Part shown: piece by piece, positions 53,398 to 62,810 of the stretch
Numbering within the stretch: position 1 is the first letter of the stretch
Layout of the letters: each line of letters starts with the position of its first letter
NCBI RefSeq assembly: GCF_947500075.1
Contig: NZ_CANMQS010000001.1
Span: 372,001 to 436,000 of the forward strand
Direction of reading: 5' to 3'
DNA length: 64,000 nt
From: an uncultured Sulfitobacter sp.
GTDB lineage: Bacteria; Pseudomonadota; Alphaproteobacteria; Rhodobacterales; Rhodobacteraceae
The notes under the pieces: model-generated
Database searches by the model: none
The model's input: the letters and a program-made list of their open reading frames with translations, nothing else
Told to the model about the DNA's origin: nothing
Position numbers and translations under genes: made by a program

Positions 53398-54054
53398 ATG
53401 GTTGAATGGATCACATCAGACGGCTTGACCGAATACCGCACAGCAGAAACCTGGATGGAAGCACGTGTCGCGGAGATCGCATCGGGCGACGCGCAGGAGT
53501 GTATCTGGCTGGTGGAACATCCGCCGCTTTACACCGCAGGCACATCCGCACAGGCCGAAGACCTGATCGCGCCAGACCGCTTTCCGGTCTATCCGACCAA
53601 ACGCGGCGGGCAGTATACATATCACGGGCCCGGTCAACGGGTGGCGTATGTTTTGCTGGACGTTGGCAAACGCGGCCGGGACGTGCGCTGTTTTGTCCGC
53701 CAGTTGGAAGACTGGGTGATCGGCGCGCTGGATCAGTTCAATGTGCGCGGAGAGATCCGACCGGGCCGCGTTGGGGTCTGGGTGCAACGTCCTGAAAAAC
53801 CGCCACAGGCAGACGGCAGCCCGGCAGAAGACAAGGTCGCGGCGATCGGCATCAGGCTGCGCAAGTGGATCAGTTTCCACGGGATCAGCATCAATGTTGA
53901 GCCCGATCTGGAGCATTTCAGTGGGATTGTACCCTGCGGGATCAACGCACACGGGGTGACCTCGCTCGTTGATCTTGGCCTGCCGGTGACAATGAACGAT
54001 GTCGATCTGGCCTTGCGGCAGAGCTTTGACACGGTATTTTCACCGTCCCGCTGA
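53398..54054 (+). CDS. lipB: octanoyl-[acyl-carrier-protein]:protein N-octanoyltransferase LipB
   Basis: The 218-residue enzyme moves octanoate from ACP to apo-lipoyl domains, the first step of lipoate assembly. The LipB signature is complete: [19 protein letters not shown], the Lys in [18 protein letters not shown], and the acyl-thioester Cys in GIVPCGI. The ATG at 53398 gives the usual length; the frame extends to 53302 into the preceding gene. It could modify the lipoyl domain of the AcoC-like protein, among others. Confidence 0.93.
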   Translation: MVEWITSDGLTEYRTAETWMEARVAEIASGDAQECIWLVEHPPLYTAGTSAQAEDLIAPDRFPVYPTKRGGQYTYHGPGQRVAYVLLDVGKRGRDVRCFVRQLEDWVIGALDQFNVRGEIRPGRVGVWVQRPEKPPQADGSPAEDKVAAIGIRLRKWISFHGISINVEPDLEHFSGIVPCGINAHGVTSLVDLGLPVTMNDVDLALRQSFDTVFSPSR

Positions 54055-54132
54055 TCCATGGGGCAAAGACCCGTTGCCGGCCGGGTCAATGCAACGCTAC
54101 ATTGGCGACGGCCTCTGATCGAAGGGCAGCAG

Positions 54133-55383
54133 ATGGACGTTCCCACAGACTTTGAATTCTGGCTCGATGATCCGCGTGTCGTGGCACTGAACACGTGGAT
54201 TACCCGCAATGGCGCGCGGGAGCAGCCGCAACTGGCTTTTCTGGAGGCCTATTGTGCCGAAGTGCTTGCACTGGGCGTGCCGCTCATGCGGGCCCATGTC
54301 ACGATCAACGCCCTACACCCTGTCTACGGCAGTGTTGGCATTCAATGGCAGCGCGATGAAGGGTCGGACCGGCGGGAATATGGACACAGCACTGACGTGC
54401 GGGAAGACTGGGTAAGAAGCCCCTTTTACCATATGATCAGCGCCGGTCGCTTGGACTACCGGGAGCGCCTTGGCACATCCGAAGAGCCCAGCAGGTTTGC
54501 CTTGCTCGCGGAGATGCAGGCGCGCGGCGCCACAGATTACTATGCCGCTGGTCTGGTGTTTGGTGACTGGAACGAAGGCGACCATGTCGAGCCGACTGCG
54601 CGCACAGAGGGGACGTTGATGTCCTGGATATGTGACGGGCCGGGTGGGTTTTCGGACAGGGACCTGGCACTGATCCGCCTGACGTTCCCTGCGATGGCAC
54701 TGGCGATGCGCGCAACCAGCAACCGCAAGACCGCTGGCGACCTTCTGGGCATTTATCTGGGGGCGGATGCAGGACAACGGGTGCTGTCAGGGGAGATTGA
54801 GCGCGGCTCCAGCAGATGGATCAATGCGGTCATCTGCTACTTCGACCTGGAAGGCTTCACCGGCATGTCACAACAGGTGGCGGGTGAAGACCTTATCGCG
54901 ATGCTGAACGACTACTTCGGCCATGTGGTTGCCCGGATCGAGGAGAACCACGGCAACGTTCTGAAATTCATGGGCGACGGGTTGCTCGCGATCTTTGATC
55001 GGGATGTGCTGGACGACGCCCCGGACCGGGCTATAGCGACGGTGCGCATGCTGCGCGACGATATTGACCGTCTCAACACCAGCCGGACGGCGAATAATGC
55101 GGAAACGATGGAATACACGATCGCGCTGCATGCGGGCCCAGTGCTCTACGGCAATATTGGCGCGAATGAGCGTCTGGATTTCACCGTGATCGGTCCTGAA
55201 GTGAATCTGGGCGCGCGGATCGGTGGGATGCACAGATCCCTGGGGCAATCGGTAATCATCTCGCAAGCCGTGGCGCAGGATGTGACGCAAAACGGGTTCG
55301 AGCTGATCTCTCTTGGCCGCTACATGTTGCGCGGCGTCGAAACACCGCAAGAGCTGTTCACGATCCACCCGCAAACCACCTGA
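54133..55383 (+). CDS. class III adenylate cyclase with N-terminal sensory region
   Basis: The 416-residue protein has an uncharacterised N-terminal half (about 1-210, GAF-like in composition, no membrane span) and a C-terminal class III cyclase domain. The latter has metal Asp residues in CYFDLEGFTG and FMGDGLLAIF, adenine-selecting Lys in VLKFMGD, and the transition-state Asn/Arg in PEVNLGARIGG. It is thus a soluble cAMP-forming enzyme, distinct from the CHASE2 cyclase. The ATG at 54133 follows GAAGGG; an ATG at 54058, three bases after the lipB stop, is a possible longer start. Confidence 0.85.
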   Translation: MDVPTDFEFWLDDPRVVALNTWITRNGAREQPQLAFLEAYCAEVLALGVPLMRAHVTINALHPVYGSVGIQWQRDEGSDRREYGHSTDVREDWVRSPFYHMISAGRLDYRERLGTSEEPSRFALLAEMQARGATDYYAAGLVFGDWNEGDHVEPTARTEGTLMSWICDGPGGFSDRDLALIRLTFPAMALAMRATSNRKTAGDLLGIYLGADAGQRVLSGEIERGSSRWINAVICYFDLEGFTGMSQQVAGEDLIAMLNDYFGHVVARIEENHGNVLKFMGDGLLAIFDRDVLDDAPDRAIATVRMLRDDIDRLNTSRTANNAETMEYTIALHAGPVLYGNIGANERLDFTVIGPEVNLGARIGGMHRSLGQSVIISQAVAQDVTQNGFELISLGRYMLRGVETPQELFTIHPQTT

Positions 55384-55640
55384 AACATTGCGAATCCCCG
55401 GTACAGCCTTGAAAGCGCGGGCAGCCACCCCCATGGCAATTTGCCGCTGGCAAGGCACCAGACACAGAGGTGGATCAAGAAACCCTTAGAAATAACAGTC
55501 GCTTTGAACCCAATTTTCCGCCTCTGCGACGATCACGACCATTGCTCCTGTCGATCAGCCGCTTTAGAACCAACACCAAGATGCGCCGTGTGCTAGCCAA
55601 CAGACGCGGTGTACCAACAGTCAATTTCAGGAGGCACCGC

Positions 55641-57314
55641 ATGGCAGACGCAGCCATTCACGGGCACGACCATGAAGACAACCGTGGATTCTTCACACGG
55701 TGGTTCATGTCCACAAACCACAAAGACATCGGTATTCTCTACCTCGTTGTCTCTGCTTTTGCCGGGTTCATCTCGGTCGCATTCACCGTCTACATGCGGC
55801 TAGAGCTGATGGAGCCGGGTGTGCAGTATATGTGTCAGGAAGGCGCGCGGCTGATGGCCGACAGTGCCACGACCTGTACCCCCAACGGGCATCTTTGGAA
55901 TGTACTGATCACCGGTCACGGTATTCTCATGATGTTCTTTGTTGTCATTCCCGCCCTCTTCGGCGGTTTTGGCAACTATTTCATGCCTTTGCAGATCGGC
56001 GCGCCGGATATGGCGTTCCCGCGGATGAACAACCTGTCATTCTGGCTCTACGTTGCCGGAACCACGCTGGCGGTTTGCTCCGTGCTTGCGCCGGGCGGCA
56101 ATGGCCAGGCGGGATCGGGTGTTGGATGGGTGCTTTATCCGCCGCTTTCGGTGAAAGAAGGCGGCATGTCGATGGACCTTGCGATCTTCGCGGTCCATGT
56201 CTCCGGCGCCTCATCGATCCTGGGTGCGATCAACATGATCACCACCTTCCTGAACATGCGTGCCCCCGGCATGACGCTTTTCAAAGTGCCACTGTTCAGC
56301 TGGTCGATCTTCGTGACAAGCTGGCTGATCCTGCTGTCCCTGCCTGTTCTGGCCGGCGCGATTACCATGCTGCTGATGGACCGGAACTTTGGCTTTGCCT
56401 TCTTTGATCCGTCAGGCGGCGGGGATCCGGTTCTCTACCAGCACATCCTGTGGTTCTTCGGCCACCCGGAAGTGTACATCGTGATCCTACCGGGCTTTGG
56501 CATCATCAGCCACGTCATCGCGACCTTCTCCAAGAAACCGATCTTCGGCTATCTGCCGATGGTCTGGGCGCTGATCGCGATTGGTGCATTGGGTTTCGTC
56601 GTCTGGGCACACCACATGTATACGGTGGGCATGACGCTGAACCAGCAAGCCTATTTCATGCTGGCAACCATGGTCATCGCGGTACCAACAGGGGTCAAGA
56701 TCTTCTCCTGGATCGCGACCATGTGGGGCGGTTCGGTTGAGTTCAAGACACCGATGCTCTGGGCATTCGGCTTCCTGTTCCTCTTCACCGTGGGTGGTGT
56801 GACGGGCATCGTGCTGTCGCAAGCAGCTGTCGACCGCTACTACCATGACACCTACTATGTTGTGGCGCACTTCCACTATGTGATGAGCCTTGGTGCTGTC
56901 TTTGCGATCTTTGCGGGCATCTACTTCTACCTGCCCAAGATGAGCGGACGGATGTACCCTGAATGGGCAGGCAAGCTGCACTTCTGGACCTTCTTCATCG
57001 GTGCAAACCTGACATTCTTCCCCCAGCACTTCCTGGGTCGTCAGGGCATGCCGCGGCGCTATATCGACTACCCTGAGGCATTCGCCTACTGGAACTGGTG
57101 GTCTTCGCTGGGTGCGTTCCTCAGCTTTGCCTCCTTCCTGTTCTTCTTCGGTGTCATGGCCTATGTGCTGACGCGCGGGGCACGGGTCACGGCGAACAAC
57201 CCCTGGAACGAATATGCCGACACGCTGGAGTGGACCCTGCCGTCCCCTCCCCCGGAGCATACGTTCGAGATCCTGCCAAAGCAGGAAGAATGGGACAAAC
57301 AGCCCGGCCACTGA
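55641..57314 (+). CDS. ctaD: cytochrome c oxidase subunit I (aa3-type)
   Basis: The 557-residue protein is the catalytic subunit of the aa3 terminal oxidase, with twelve membrane spans. The key motifs are [11 protein letters not shown] at the start, HPEVYI (CuB His and cross-linked Tyr), HHMYTVGM (CuB histidines) and [17 protein letters not shown] (heme a3 and heme a ligands). SWIATMWGG and the K-channel region are also present. CAGGAGGCA immediately precedes the ATG at 55641. Upstream in-frame codons back to 55470 have no family match. Subunits II and III are not in the window, as is common in this group. Confidence 0.97.
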   Translation: MADAAIHGHDHEDNRGFFTRWFMSTNHKDIGILYLVVSAFAGFISVAFTVYMRLELMEPGVQYMCQEGARLMADSATTCTPNGHLWNVLITGHGILMMFFVVIPALFGGFGNYFMPLQIGAPDMAFPRMNNLSFWLYVAGTTLAVCSVLAPGGNGQAGSGVGWVLYPPLSVKEGGMSMDLAIFAVHVSGASSILGAINMITTFLNMRAPGMTLFKVPLFSWSIFVTSWLILLSLPVLAGAITMLLMDRNFGFAFFDPSGGGDPVLYQHILWFFGHPEVYIVILPGFGIISHVIATFSKKPIFGYLPMVWALIAIGALGFVVWAHHMYTVGMTLNQQAYFMLATMVIAVPTGVKIFSWIATMWGGSVEFKTPMLWAFGFLFLFTVGGVTGIVLSQAAVDRYYHDTYYVVAHFHYVMSLGAVFAIFAGIYFYLPKMSGRMYPEWAGKLHFWTFFIGANLTFFPQHFLGRQGMPRRYIDYPEAFAYWNWWSSLGAFLSFASFLFFFGVMAYVLTRGARVTANNPWNEYADTLEWTLPSPPPEHTFEILPKQEEWDKQPGH

Positions 57315-57330
57315 GCCGAGGTTGCGTCAG

Positions 57331-57372
57331 AACAAGGAAAGGCCCCGATGGATGTCGGGGCCTTTCCTTGTT
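57331..57372 (+). terminator. terminator hairpin after ctaD
   Basis: A perfect 18-bp stem (57331-57348 with 57355-57372) surrounds the six-base loop TGGATG, directly after the ctaD stop. Its 3' arm contains CCTTTCCTTGTT as the U-rich tail. Confidence 0.85.
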
Positions 57373-57387
57373 GGTGGTGGAGGGGAT

Positions 57388-57927
57388 ATGCCGATCAGCC
57401 TTGTCGTGATCGCTCTGCTTGGCCCGCAAATCTGGGCGATTGCCGCGCGTAAGTCAGCTGTAGTCCGTATGTCAGCGCTGTCGCTTAGCTTGGTGTTTTT
57501 GGCGGCCCTGCCGGTCGCGGTGTGGAGACATATCTGGATGCAAGACCATGACCAGATCGCTGGATCGCAAGACACATACTACGTCGTCTCGTTGTTTCAT
57601 CATTTCGCGGGTCTGGCACTTCCTGCATGCACCCTGACTGTGGTCCTGGCCGCAACCGCGCGGTGGGCAGCCCCTCTGCCACGGGCGACGGCATGGATCG
57701 CCAGTGTTTTTGCGGTTTGCCTGACCATCATGGCAACGCGACCCTCATGGGACAGATGGCTGGTTGACCACCCAAAGCGGTATGAAGATTACGAGGCCTA
57801 TGTGGCCCAACGCATCACGATTGACACCTACAGCGGGCTTCTATCGGCGGTGATTTTCTGGAGTCTCATTGCTCTGTGTCTGATCGCACTCTTGCGTCGC
57901 CTGAACCAATGGTCAAAAACGGGCTGA
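57388..57927 (+). CDS. four-span membrane protein with a CtaD-like DTYYVV...FHH motif
   Basis: This 179-residue protein has about four hydrophobic segments (near 3-20, 30-47, 65-90 and 95-115, plus a last one at 150-172). Residues 62-72 read DTYYVVSLFHH. This repeats the [11 protein letters not shown] block of the neighbouring CtaD, keeping the His aligned with the heme a ligand and losing the one that binds heme a3. The remainder shows no obvious CtaD similarity. It might bind heme or assist oxidase assembly; chance or convergence is possible. GGAGGGGAT precedes the ATG; the larger frame from 57214 lies inside ctaD and the terminator. Confidence 0.6.
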   Translation: MPISLVVIALLGPQIWAIAARKSAVVRMSALSLSLVFLAALPVAVWRHIWMQDHDQIAGSQDTYYVVSLFHHFAGLALPACTLTVVLAATARWAAPLPRATAWIASVFAVCLTIMATRPSWDRWLVDHPKRYEDYEAYVAQRITIDTYSGLLSAVIFWSLIALCLIALLRRLNQWSKTG

Positions 57928-57951
57928 GCCCCGACCTGGAGAAGGCATCCC

Positions 57952-58341
57952 ATGATCCCCACCATCACCCCCCTTTACGCCGCTCTTGTCACCCTCGTTT
58001 ACTTCGTGCTGACCTGGCGCGTTATCATGTACCGTCAGGCGAACCGGCTGTCGCTGGGCGACAGCGGCGACAAGAACCTGCTCAAACGCATGCGCACGCA
58101 GGCCAATTGTGCAGAGTATGCCCCGCTGGGGCTGATCCTCATCCTTTTGGTAGAACTTCAGGGCGCGCCTGCGATTGCGGTGCATGGCTTGGGGGTGCTC
58201 CTGCTCGCGGGCCGGATTATCCATCCGCTGGGATTTGCCGTAACACCGCAGAAGATCATCCTGCGTCAGCTTGGCATGCTGCTTACTTTTGCCTGTCTGC
58301 TCCTGGCGGCATGCGGGTTGCTTGCACATGCGGTGTTCTGA
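57952..58341 (+). CDS. MAPEG-family membrane protein
   Basis: The 129-residue protein has four membrane spans and the MAPEG signature MRTQANCAEYAPLGLILILLVE. The family binds glutathione or eicosanoid-like substrates in eukaryotes; bacterial members often act as glutathione transferases or peroxidases of lipids. A G-rich Shine-Dalgarno (GGAGAAGG) sits before the ATG. It follows the four-span gene after 24 bases and may share its transcript. Confidence 0.88.
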   Translation: MIPTITPLYAALVTLVYFVLTWRVIMYRQANRLSLGDSGDKNLLKRMRTQANCAEYAPLGLILILLVELQGAPAIAVHGLGVLLLAGRIIHPLGFAVTPQKIILRQLGMLLTFACLLLAACGLLAHAVF

Positions 58342-58401
58342 AACCCTGTGTGCAACAGGGGCGGCGGGGCATGTGGTGACCGCCGCGTGATTGGATTTCA
58401 G

Positions 58402-58420
58402 ACCTCCGGTGGGGTTTTTT
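58402..58420 (+). terminator. probable terminator after the MAPEG gene
   Basis: ACCTC (58402-58406) and GGGGT (58411-58415) pair with one wobble around loop CGGT, followed by TTTTT. A larger GC stem, GCGGCGG/CCGCCGC (58361-58367 with 58380-58386), lies just upstream. The convergent MFS gene ends 55 bases on. Confidence 0.5.
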
Positions 58421-58474
58421 GAACCATTTGGAAGGGGGCCTGCGCGCAAGTGGCATCATATGGTGCAAAAGGCT

Positions 58475-59722
58475 CTAGGAGGGGAACCAGCGACCAAGCG
58501 CGCGCCACCCCAGCACACCAAGGAGGATGGCGCCAAGGGTGCCGACACCGAAGGGCATCATCAGAGCCACATCCCGCGGCAGAGGGCCGTCCGTGAGCTT
58601 CACCACCATCCCTGACAGCAACAGGCCAACAGGCATCATGCCCCAGGCCATCAGGCGGTACAGGCTGTTGACCCGTCCCAGAAGTGCATCCGGGATCATC
58701 CTCTGACGGTAGGAAACGGAGACAGTGTTCCACACCAGACCCGTATAGTTGAAGACCGCGAGGATGATCGCCAGTGACACCGCACCGGGGGCAAGGGCGA
58801 TGGCAACGAAGGCCGGTGCCGTCAGCACAAGCATCCATTGCGCCGTCCTCATTGGCCCCAGGGCATGGATCACACGTTCTCCTGTCCATCCTCCCAATAT
58901 GCCCCCCAGCGCGCCTGCCGCCAGGATCAGACCATAGGTCTGCGCGCCCACCGACAGGTTTTCCTGCACATGCAGGATCAGCGCGATCATCACCATCTCG
59001 AAGAGCAGGTTCCAGAAGCCGGTGATCCAGGCCAGCGCCATCAAGAGCGGTTTGGACCGGAGAAAAGCAACCGCCACGGCCAATTCCTTGCGCCAGTTCT
59101 TTTCGACCGTCACGGCGGGTTTGAACGGACCTGAGAGGGCCAGAAACAGCATCACGGCAAGGCCATAGGCCGCTGCGTTCAAGGCAAAGGGCAGCGGCAC
59201 CGCCAGGGCGATCAGAAACGCACCCAACGCCGGTCCCAACAGCGCGTTACCCACCAGTTCAACCGACCACAGACGGCCATTGGCGCGCTCAAGCGCGGCA
59301 TGGGGCACAATGGCGGGCAGCATCGTCTGGGCGGCGTTATCGCGAAAGACCTCAGCCACGCCCACTATGGCGGCCGCCCCCAGGATCAAAGCGAAGATCA
59401 GCGGTTGCGCCACACCTGATTGTGGGGGCACCGGCAGTGGCAGCGCCACCCACAAGGCAATGGCAACCGCTGCGAATGCCAGCCCCCGCGCAGCGTCCAT
59501 CCACAGGATCAACAGGCGGCGGTCCACGCGGTCGGTGATGATCCCGGCCGGGATTGCGCAGATGAACCACGGCAATCGCAGCGCCACCGGCACCACAGCG
59601 ATCAACAACGGATCGCGCGTCAGCAGGCTGGCCAGCCACGCCCAGGCAAGGGTCGCTATCCCATCGGCCAGATTGGTCAGGCCACTGGCGGTGACAAACC
59701 GTATGTAGATGCTGCTGGTCAT
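58475..59722 (-). CDS. MFS exporter of the EntS-like (MFS_3) group
   Basis: The 415-residue protein has twelve hydrophobic segments and a DRVDRR loop between spans 2 and 3 (GIITDRVDRRLLI), which is the MFS motif A equivalent in this group. SVELVGNALLGPALGAFL and VWNTVSVSYRQRMIPDALLGRVNSLYRLMAWG are characteristic of EntS-like efflux proteins. It probably exports a siderophore, drug or metabolite by proton antiport, but no biosynthetic genes adjoin it. AGGAGT lies upstream of the ATG. Confidence 0.85.
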   Translation of the reverse strand: MTSSIYIRFVTASGLTNLADGIATLAWAWLASLLTRDPLLIAVVPVALRLPWFICAIPAGIITDRVDRRLLILWMDAARGLAFAAVAIALWVALPLPVPPQSGVAQPLIFALILGAAAIVGVAEVFRDNAAQTMLPAIVPHAALERANGRLWSVELVGNALLGPALGAFLIALAVPLPFALNAAAYGLAVMLFLALSGPFKPAVTVEKNWRKELAVAVAFLRSKPLLMALAWITGFWNLLFEMVMIALILHVQENLSVGAQTYGLILAAGALGGILGGWTGERVIHALGPMRTAQWMLVLTAPAFVAIALAPGAVSLAIILAVFNYTGLVWNTVSVSYRQRMIPDALLGRVNSLYRLMAWGMMPVGLLLSGMVVKLTDGPLPRDVALMMPFGVGTLGAILLGVLGWRALGRWFPS

Positions 59723-59904
59723 GCCTGATACTCCTTGCCAGGTGTTGTCGTGGCTGAAGCATGGTTGAGGTCAAGAGGACAATTGCCGAACCCGCCCTGA
59801 TTTGTTTCGCAACAAGGCCGCAATTGCTGTTTTTTTTCGCGCGCTTTGGATTTTGCCCCTTGCAAGGCGAAGCCTGGGTGGGTATCTCCCCCTCACCCAA
59901 GGAA

Positions 59905-59979
59905 GCGGGCGTAGCTCAGGGGTAGAGCATAACCTTGCCAAGGTTAGGGTCGGGCGTTCGAATCGCCTCGCCCGCTCCA
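59905..59979 (+). tRNA. tRNA-Gly(GCC)
   Basis: GCGGGCG and CGCCCGC form the acceptor stem with encoded CCA. The D-arm GCTC...GAGC, anticodon loop TTGCCAA (GCC) within TAACC/GGTTA, and TTCGAAT T-loop are all present; length is 75 bases including CCA. Confidence 0.95.
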
Positions 59980-60011
59980 ATTGGACCACACCACCCATGT
60001 GGAAAACACAC

Positions 60012-60031
60012 AGGCCGCCTTCGGGCGGCCT
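60012..60031 (+). terminator. terminator downstream of tRNA-Gly
   Basis: AGGCCGCC (60012-60019) pairs perfectly with GGCGGCCT (60024-60031) around loop TTCG, followed by the T-rich TTGTTGTTTTT. Confidence 0.85.
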
Positions 60032-60350
60032 TTGTTGTTTTTGGGTCGGGGGAGCGTGGCGGGGAGTGGAATGATAACATGGCGTTGCCTACCGCACCTT
60101 GGGAGAAAGCAATCATGACGCCGGGCAAACGATGTGCACGATCGAGCGTGATTTAAGGCTGCACTACCTCATCAGGTGATTGCGCGGGGGTGTCCTGATC
60201 ACCTCAGACAGTCGCCTTTGCGCTTTTTCCGGGTGCGTCGAAATGGTGGACGCGTATTGGGCAGGACAGTAGGCTACTTCAGGGCGCCGCCTGCCGACGT
60301 GGCAAATGGCACCCGATACCGAAACCGCTGGCACTCAAGGAAAATCTCAG
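60032..60350. other. 319-bp stretch without a supported gene, upstream of the hypothetical envelope cluster
   Basis: I see no coding region. AGGTGAT (60174-60180 region) and ATCACCT (60198-60204) are complementary 7-mers that could form a small stem. AAGGA lies just before the gene at 60351. If a mobile island sits behind tRNA-Gly, its left end would be here, but no copy of the tRNA 3' end is visible. Confidence 0.35.
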
Positions 60351-60974
60351 ATGACCCCAAACCGGCTGCAAACGCTCTGCGCAGGCATTCTCGTTTCCAC
60401 CTGCATCACGCTCACAGGTAGCCCGCTGGCCGCCCAATCCTCCACGCAGGAACTTTTGGACCGGGCAGCAGAGGACGCCAACCGCATCAACGATGTCTTG
60501 CGGGCCCTGCAAACATCGGATCCCAATACGCAATATGCGCTGGTCAAACTCCTGCTGGCGGAGAAGGACCCCGCCATGGTTCGGATCGGTCGGGAGTTTG
60601 CGCTGTTTTCAACCAACCCGGTCTTGCAGAACATGGCCATCCAATCGGTGTTCAACACCAACCCGCAGGTGCGTCTTGACGTGACCGGCGGCGACAGTCT
60701 GGAAACCTACGCCTGGGTCGAATATCTCAATGGTGTCGCAACGGAGAACGGTGCCTCCATCATGCTGAACACCGGCACTTTCAATGAAACCTGCTGGGCC
60801 ACGTCGCGGGGGACTTGTATCTTCACGATCCGGGGCCTGAATGTGCAGTACAACTACAAATTCAATTCCTATGTCGCGCAGGCAAACCTGACATTGGGTC
60901 CGGACGGCGTGTTGCGCGGGCCAATCGTGATGTATTCGGGCCGCGCACAGGCCGCCATCGATCTCAAGGAGTGA
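60351..60974 (+). CDS. unknown secreted protein
   Basis: The 207-residue product has a signal peptide (to about residue 28, ending SPLAAQ). A helical N-terminal half follows (about 30-105, with a HEAT-like alternation of helices), and then a beta-rich C-terminal half. The latter includes CWATSRGTC, two cysteines seven residues apart that could form a disulphide in the periplasm. I recognise no family. The ATG is preceded by AAGGA about 11 bases away. It is convergent, three bases apart, with the trypsin-like gene. Confidence 0.65.
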   Translation: MTPNRLQTLCAGILVSTCITLTGSPLAAQSSTQELLDRAAEDANRINDVLRALQTSDPNTQYALVKLLLAEKDPAMVRIGREFALFSTNPVLQNMAIQSVFNTNPQVRLDVTGGDSLETYAWVEYLNGVATENGASIMLNTGTFNETCWATSRGTCIFTIRGLNVQYNYKFNSYVAQANLTLGPDGVLRGPIVMYSGRAQAAIDLKE

Positions 60975-60977
60975 CCG

Positions 60978-62051
60978 TCACTCCAGAACGATACTGTCCA
61001 GCCCGACCATCGCACCCTGCCCCCAAACGCTCTCAATCCGCAGTTTGACGCGGCGTGCCCGACTGCCCCCGGTGGGAATGTCCAGCACACCGCTGGGCGA
61101 CATGTCGTCGGCGTTGATCGCGCGCCAGAACGGGCTGCCCGGCATACCAACGTCCAACGCCACCGTAATGCGCTGAGGCATGGCGACATCTGCTGATGGT
61201 GTGCTTTGCAATGCGATGCGGTTGATCGGCACCGGCACCTCGTTGGACAGCGTCAGTTCAAGTTCGACCGGTGCACCGGTCCAGGGCCACTGGCTGGTGC
61301 CAGACAGACCTTTGAGAACCCCGCCATCGACAATTGCCTGCCCAGTCACGCGAAACCCCAGACCATTGGATCCTGCGGTGATCCGGCCAGTCGACGGATG
61401 TGCCCCACTTTTGCCTGCAAGCACCGGATCAATCAGCGCAAAAACACGGTCCATCCGCAGAAACCGCGCCTGGCGATTGCTCAGCGTGCTCAGCGCCATG
61501 CCGATCGGCGCCGTGCCCTTGTAGAACAATGCACCGCTGACCCCGCCTTCGACCTCGGCCTCGGCCCAGTTGTCGGTGGTGGTCACAACAAAGGTTTCGT
61601 CATCGGCATCCGTGATCACCCCTTCGGCGCGGTCGAGCATAACGCCCGCCCAGTTGATCCGCGACAAGCCGCCAGACCCCGGCGCGTTGATCTGCGGCCC
61701 CACCTGTGCCGACAACGCAGACCACCGCAACTCGCATGCTTCGCTCAGATCGCCTTCCACATAGGCAATGGCAAGATCCTCGTCCACGTGACGCCAAAAC
61801 ACCGTAGCGACACCTGTTGTCTGCGGAAGCGCCGATACCAAAGCCAGACGGTCCGTTTTGGCCACATGCTTCGGCATCACCGCATAGCAGTTGCCGCGGT
61901 AGCTGACCAAGAAGGCATGCCCGCCCTCATTGTTGACATCCACCAAAGTGGCGGCCTGCCCAGCACCGGCGAGCGCCAGCGTCAAAAGACACGCAAGAAT
62001 GGTTGTTAGAAAATCTGCTGCGTGTTTAGCTACGGTCGGAAGAAATGGCAT
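60978..62051 (-). CDS. secreted protein with trypsin-like catalytic-triad pattern
   Basis: The 357-residue protein has a signal peptide (about 1-33, ending AGQAAT) and a region that reads as a chymotrypsin-fold protease. His62 lies in VMPKHV, Asp92 in DEDLAIAYV (cf. DLAVL of trypsins) and Ser172 in GGVSGALF (GxSG). The beta-rich C-terminal 160 residues resemble no known domain. The function may be envelope proteolysis or a protease-derived binding module. The ATG at 62051 is chosen by its signal peptide; the frame opens to 62228, within the divergent gene. It starts 12 bases from that gene. Confidence 0.6.
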   Translation of the reverse strand: MPFLPTVAKHAADFLTTILACLLTLALAGAGQAATLVDVNNEGGHAFLVSYRGNCYAVMPKHVAKTDRLALVSALPQTTGVATVFWRHVDEDLAIAYVEGDLSEACELRWSALSAQVGPQINAPGSGGLSRINWAGVMLDRAEGVITDADDETFVVTTTDNWAEAEVEGGVSGALFYKGTAPIGMALSTLSNRQARFLRMDRVFALIDPVLAGKSGAHPSTGRITAGSNGLGFRVTGQAIVDGGVLKGLSGTSQWPWTGAPVELELTLSNEVPVPINRIALQSTPSADVAMPQRITVALDVGMPGSPFWRAINADDMSPSGVLDIPTGGSRARRVKLRIESVWGQGAMVGLDSIVLE

Positions 62052-62063
62052 GGGGTCGCAATC

Positions 62064-62810
62064 ATGGATTGTTTGAAAAGGGTTCTCTTGTGTATGTGCA
62101 TTTTTGCCCAGAGTGCCCCGTCCTCTGTATCTGCACAAGACATCCCCTTGCTGACCGATCCCGATTTCCAGGACATCCCCGAGGAAGAAGGGTTGATTGC
62201 CGCGCCTGACTGGTTGGTCGGCCTCCACTTCCAGTCGGCTCAGGCAGAACGGCGCCCCACGGTTCTTACGTTCGTTCCGGATATCGGGCCAACAGAAGTT
62301 GTCTGCCTCGAAGCGACGACGATTGACGGCCGCTTTGCCGCCAAAGGGGAATATGCCACCACAAAATCAATGCAGGGCTGGATTGAACTGGCCTATACGA
62401 CCAACTTTGCAAATGTGTGGTCAAATGCTTCTGTCGACAACAGTGGCGTTGTGGCTTCCTCCGGCCCGTGTGGTGACGCGGCGACGCCTGCAACCGTTCT
62501 ATATCCCGCCGTGCTGAACGGTGGACTGGCCGACGTAGCGCGAGATGGTGTCGGGAATTCGACCCTTGTCCTCAACATGCACGCCAGAAAAACATCCGAG
62601 ATCGAAGCCTCCATGACCCTAAACGCCGTGGAACTGCCTGTGAGCTGTCACAAACTGGACAGGTCCGATGCGATCAAATTCAACTTCACATGTACAGTCA
62701 GCGTGCCCAAAGGCGCAAATGGTGAAGCCACATTCCGCTACACCCGACTTTACAAGGGGAGAAGCAGGCCAGGCGAAACCGGTCGGATATTCCTGCCAGC
62801 ATTGAAATGA
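62064..62810 (+). CDS. unknown secreted protein
   Basis: The 248-residue product has a signal peptide (MDCLKRVLLCMCIFAQ..., ending SVSAQD) and a beta-rich body with paired cysteines near 80, 135, 196 and 211. I recognise no family. It overlaps the next gene by ATGA and so is co-expressed with a membrane-anchored protein. The ATG at 62064 is preferred because a signal peptide follows directly; an earlier ATG at 62022 would overlap the divergent protease-like gene. Confidence 0.65.
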   Translation: MDCLKRVLLCMCIFAQSAPSSVSAQDIPLLTDPDFQDIPEEEGLIAAPDWLVGLHFQSAQAERRPTVLTFVPDIGPTEVVCLEATTIDGRFAAKGEYATTKSMQGWIELAYTTNFANVWSNASVDNSGVVASSGPCGDAATPATVLYPAVLNGGLADVARDGVGNSTLVLNMHARKTSEIEASMTLNAVELPVSCHKLDRSDAIKFNFTCTVSVPKGANGEATFRYTRLYKGRSRPGETGRIFLPALK

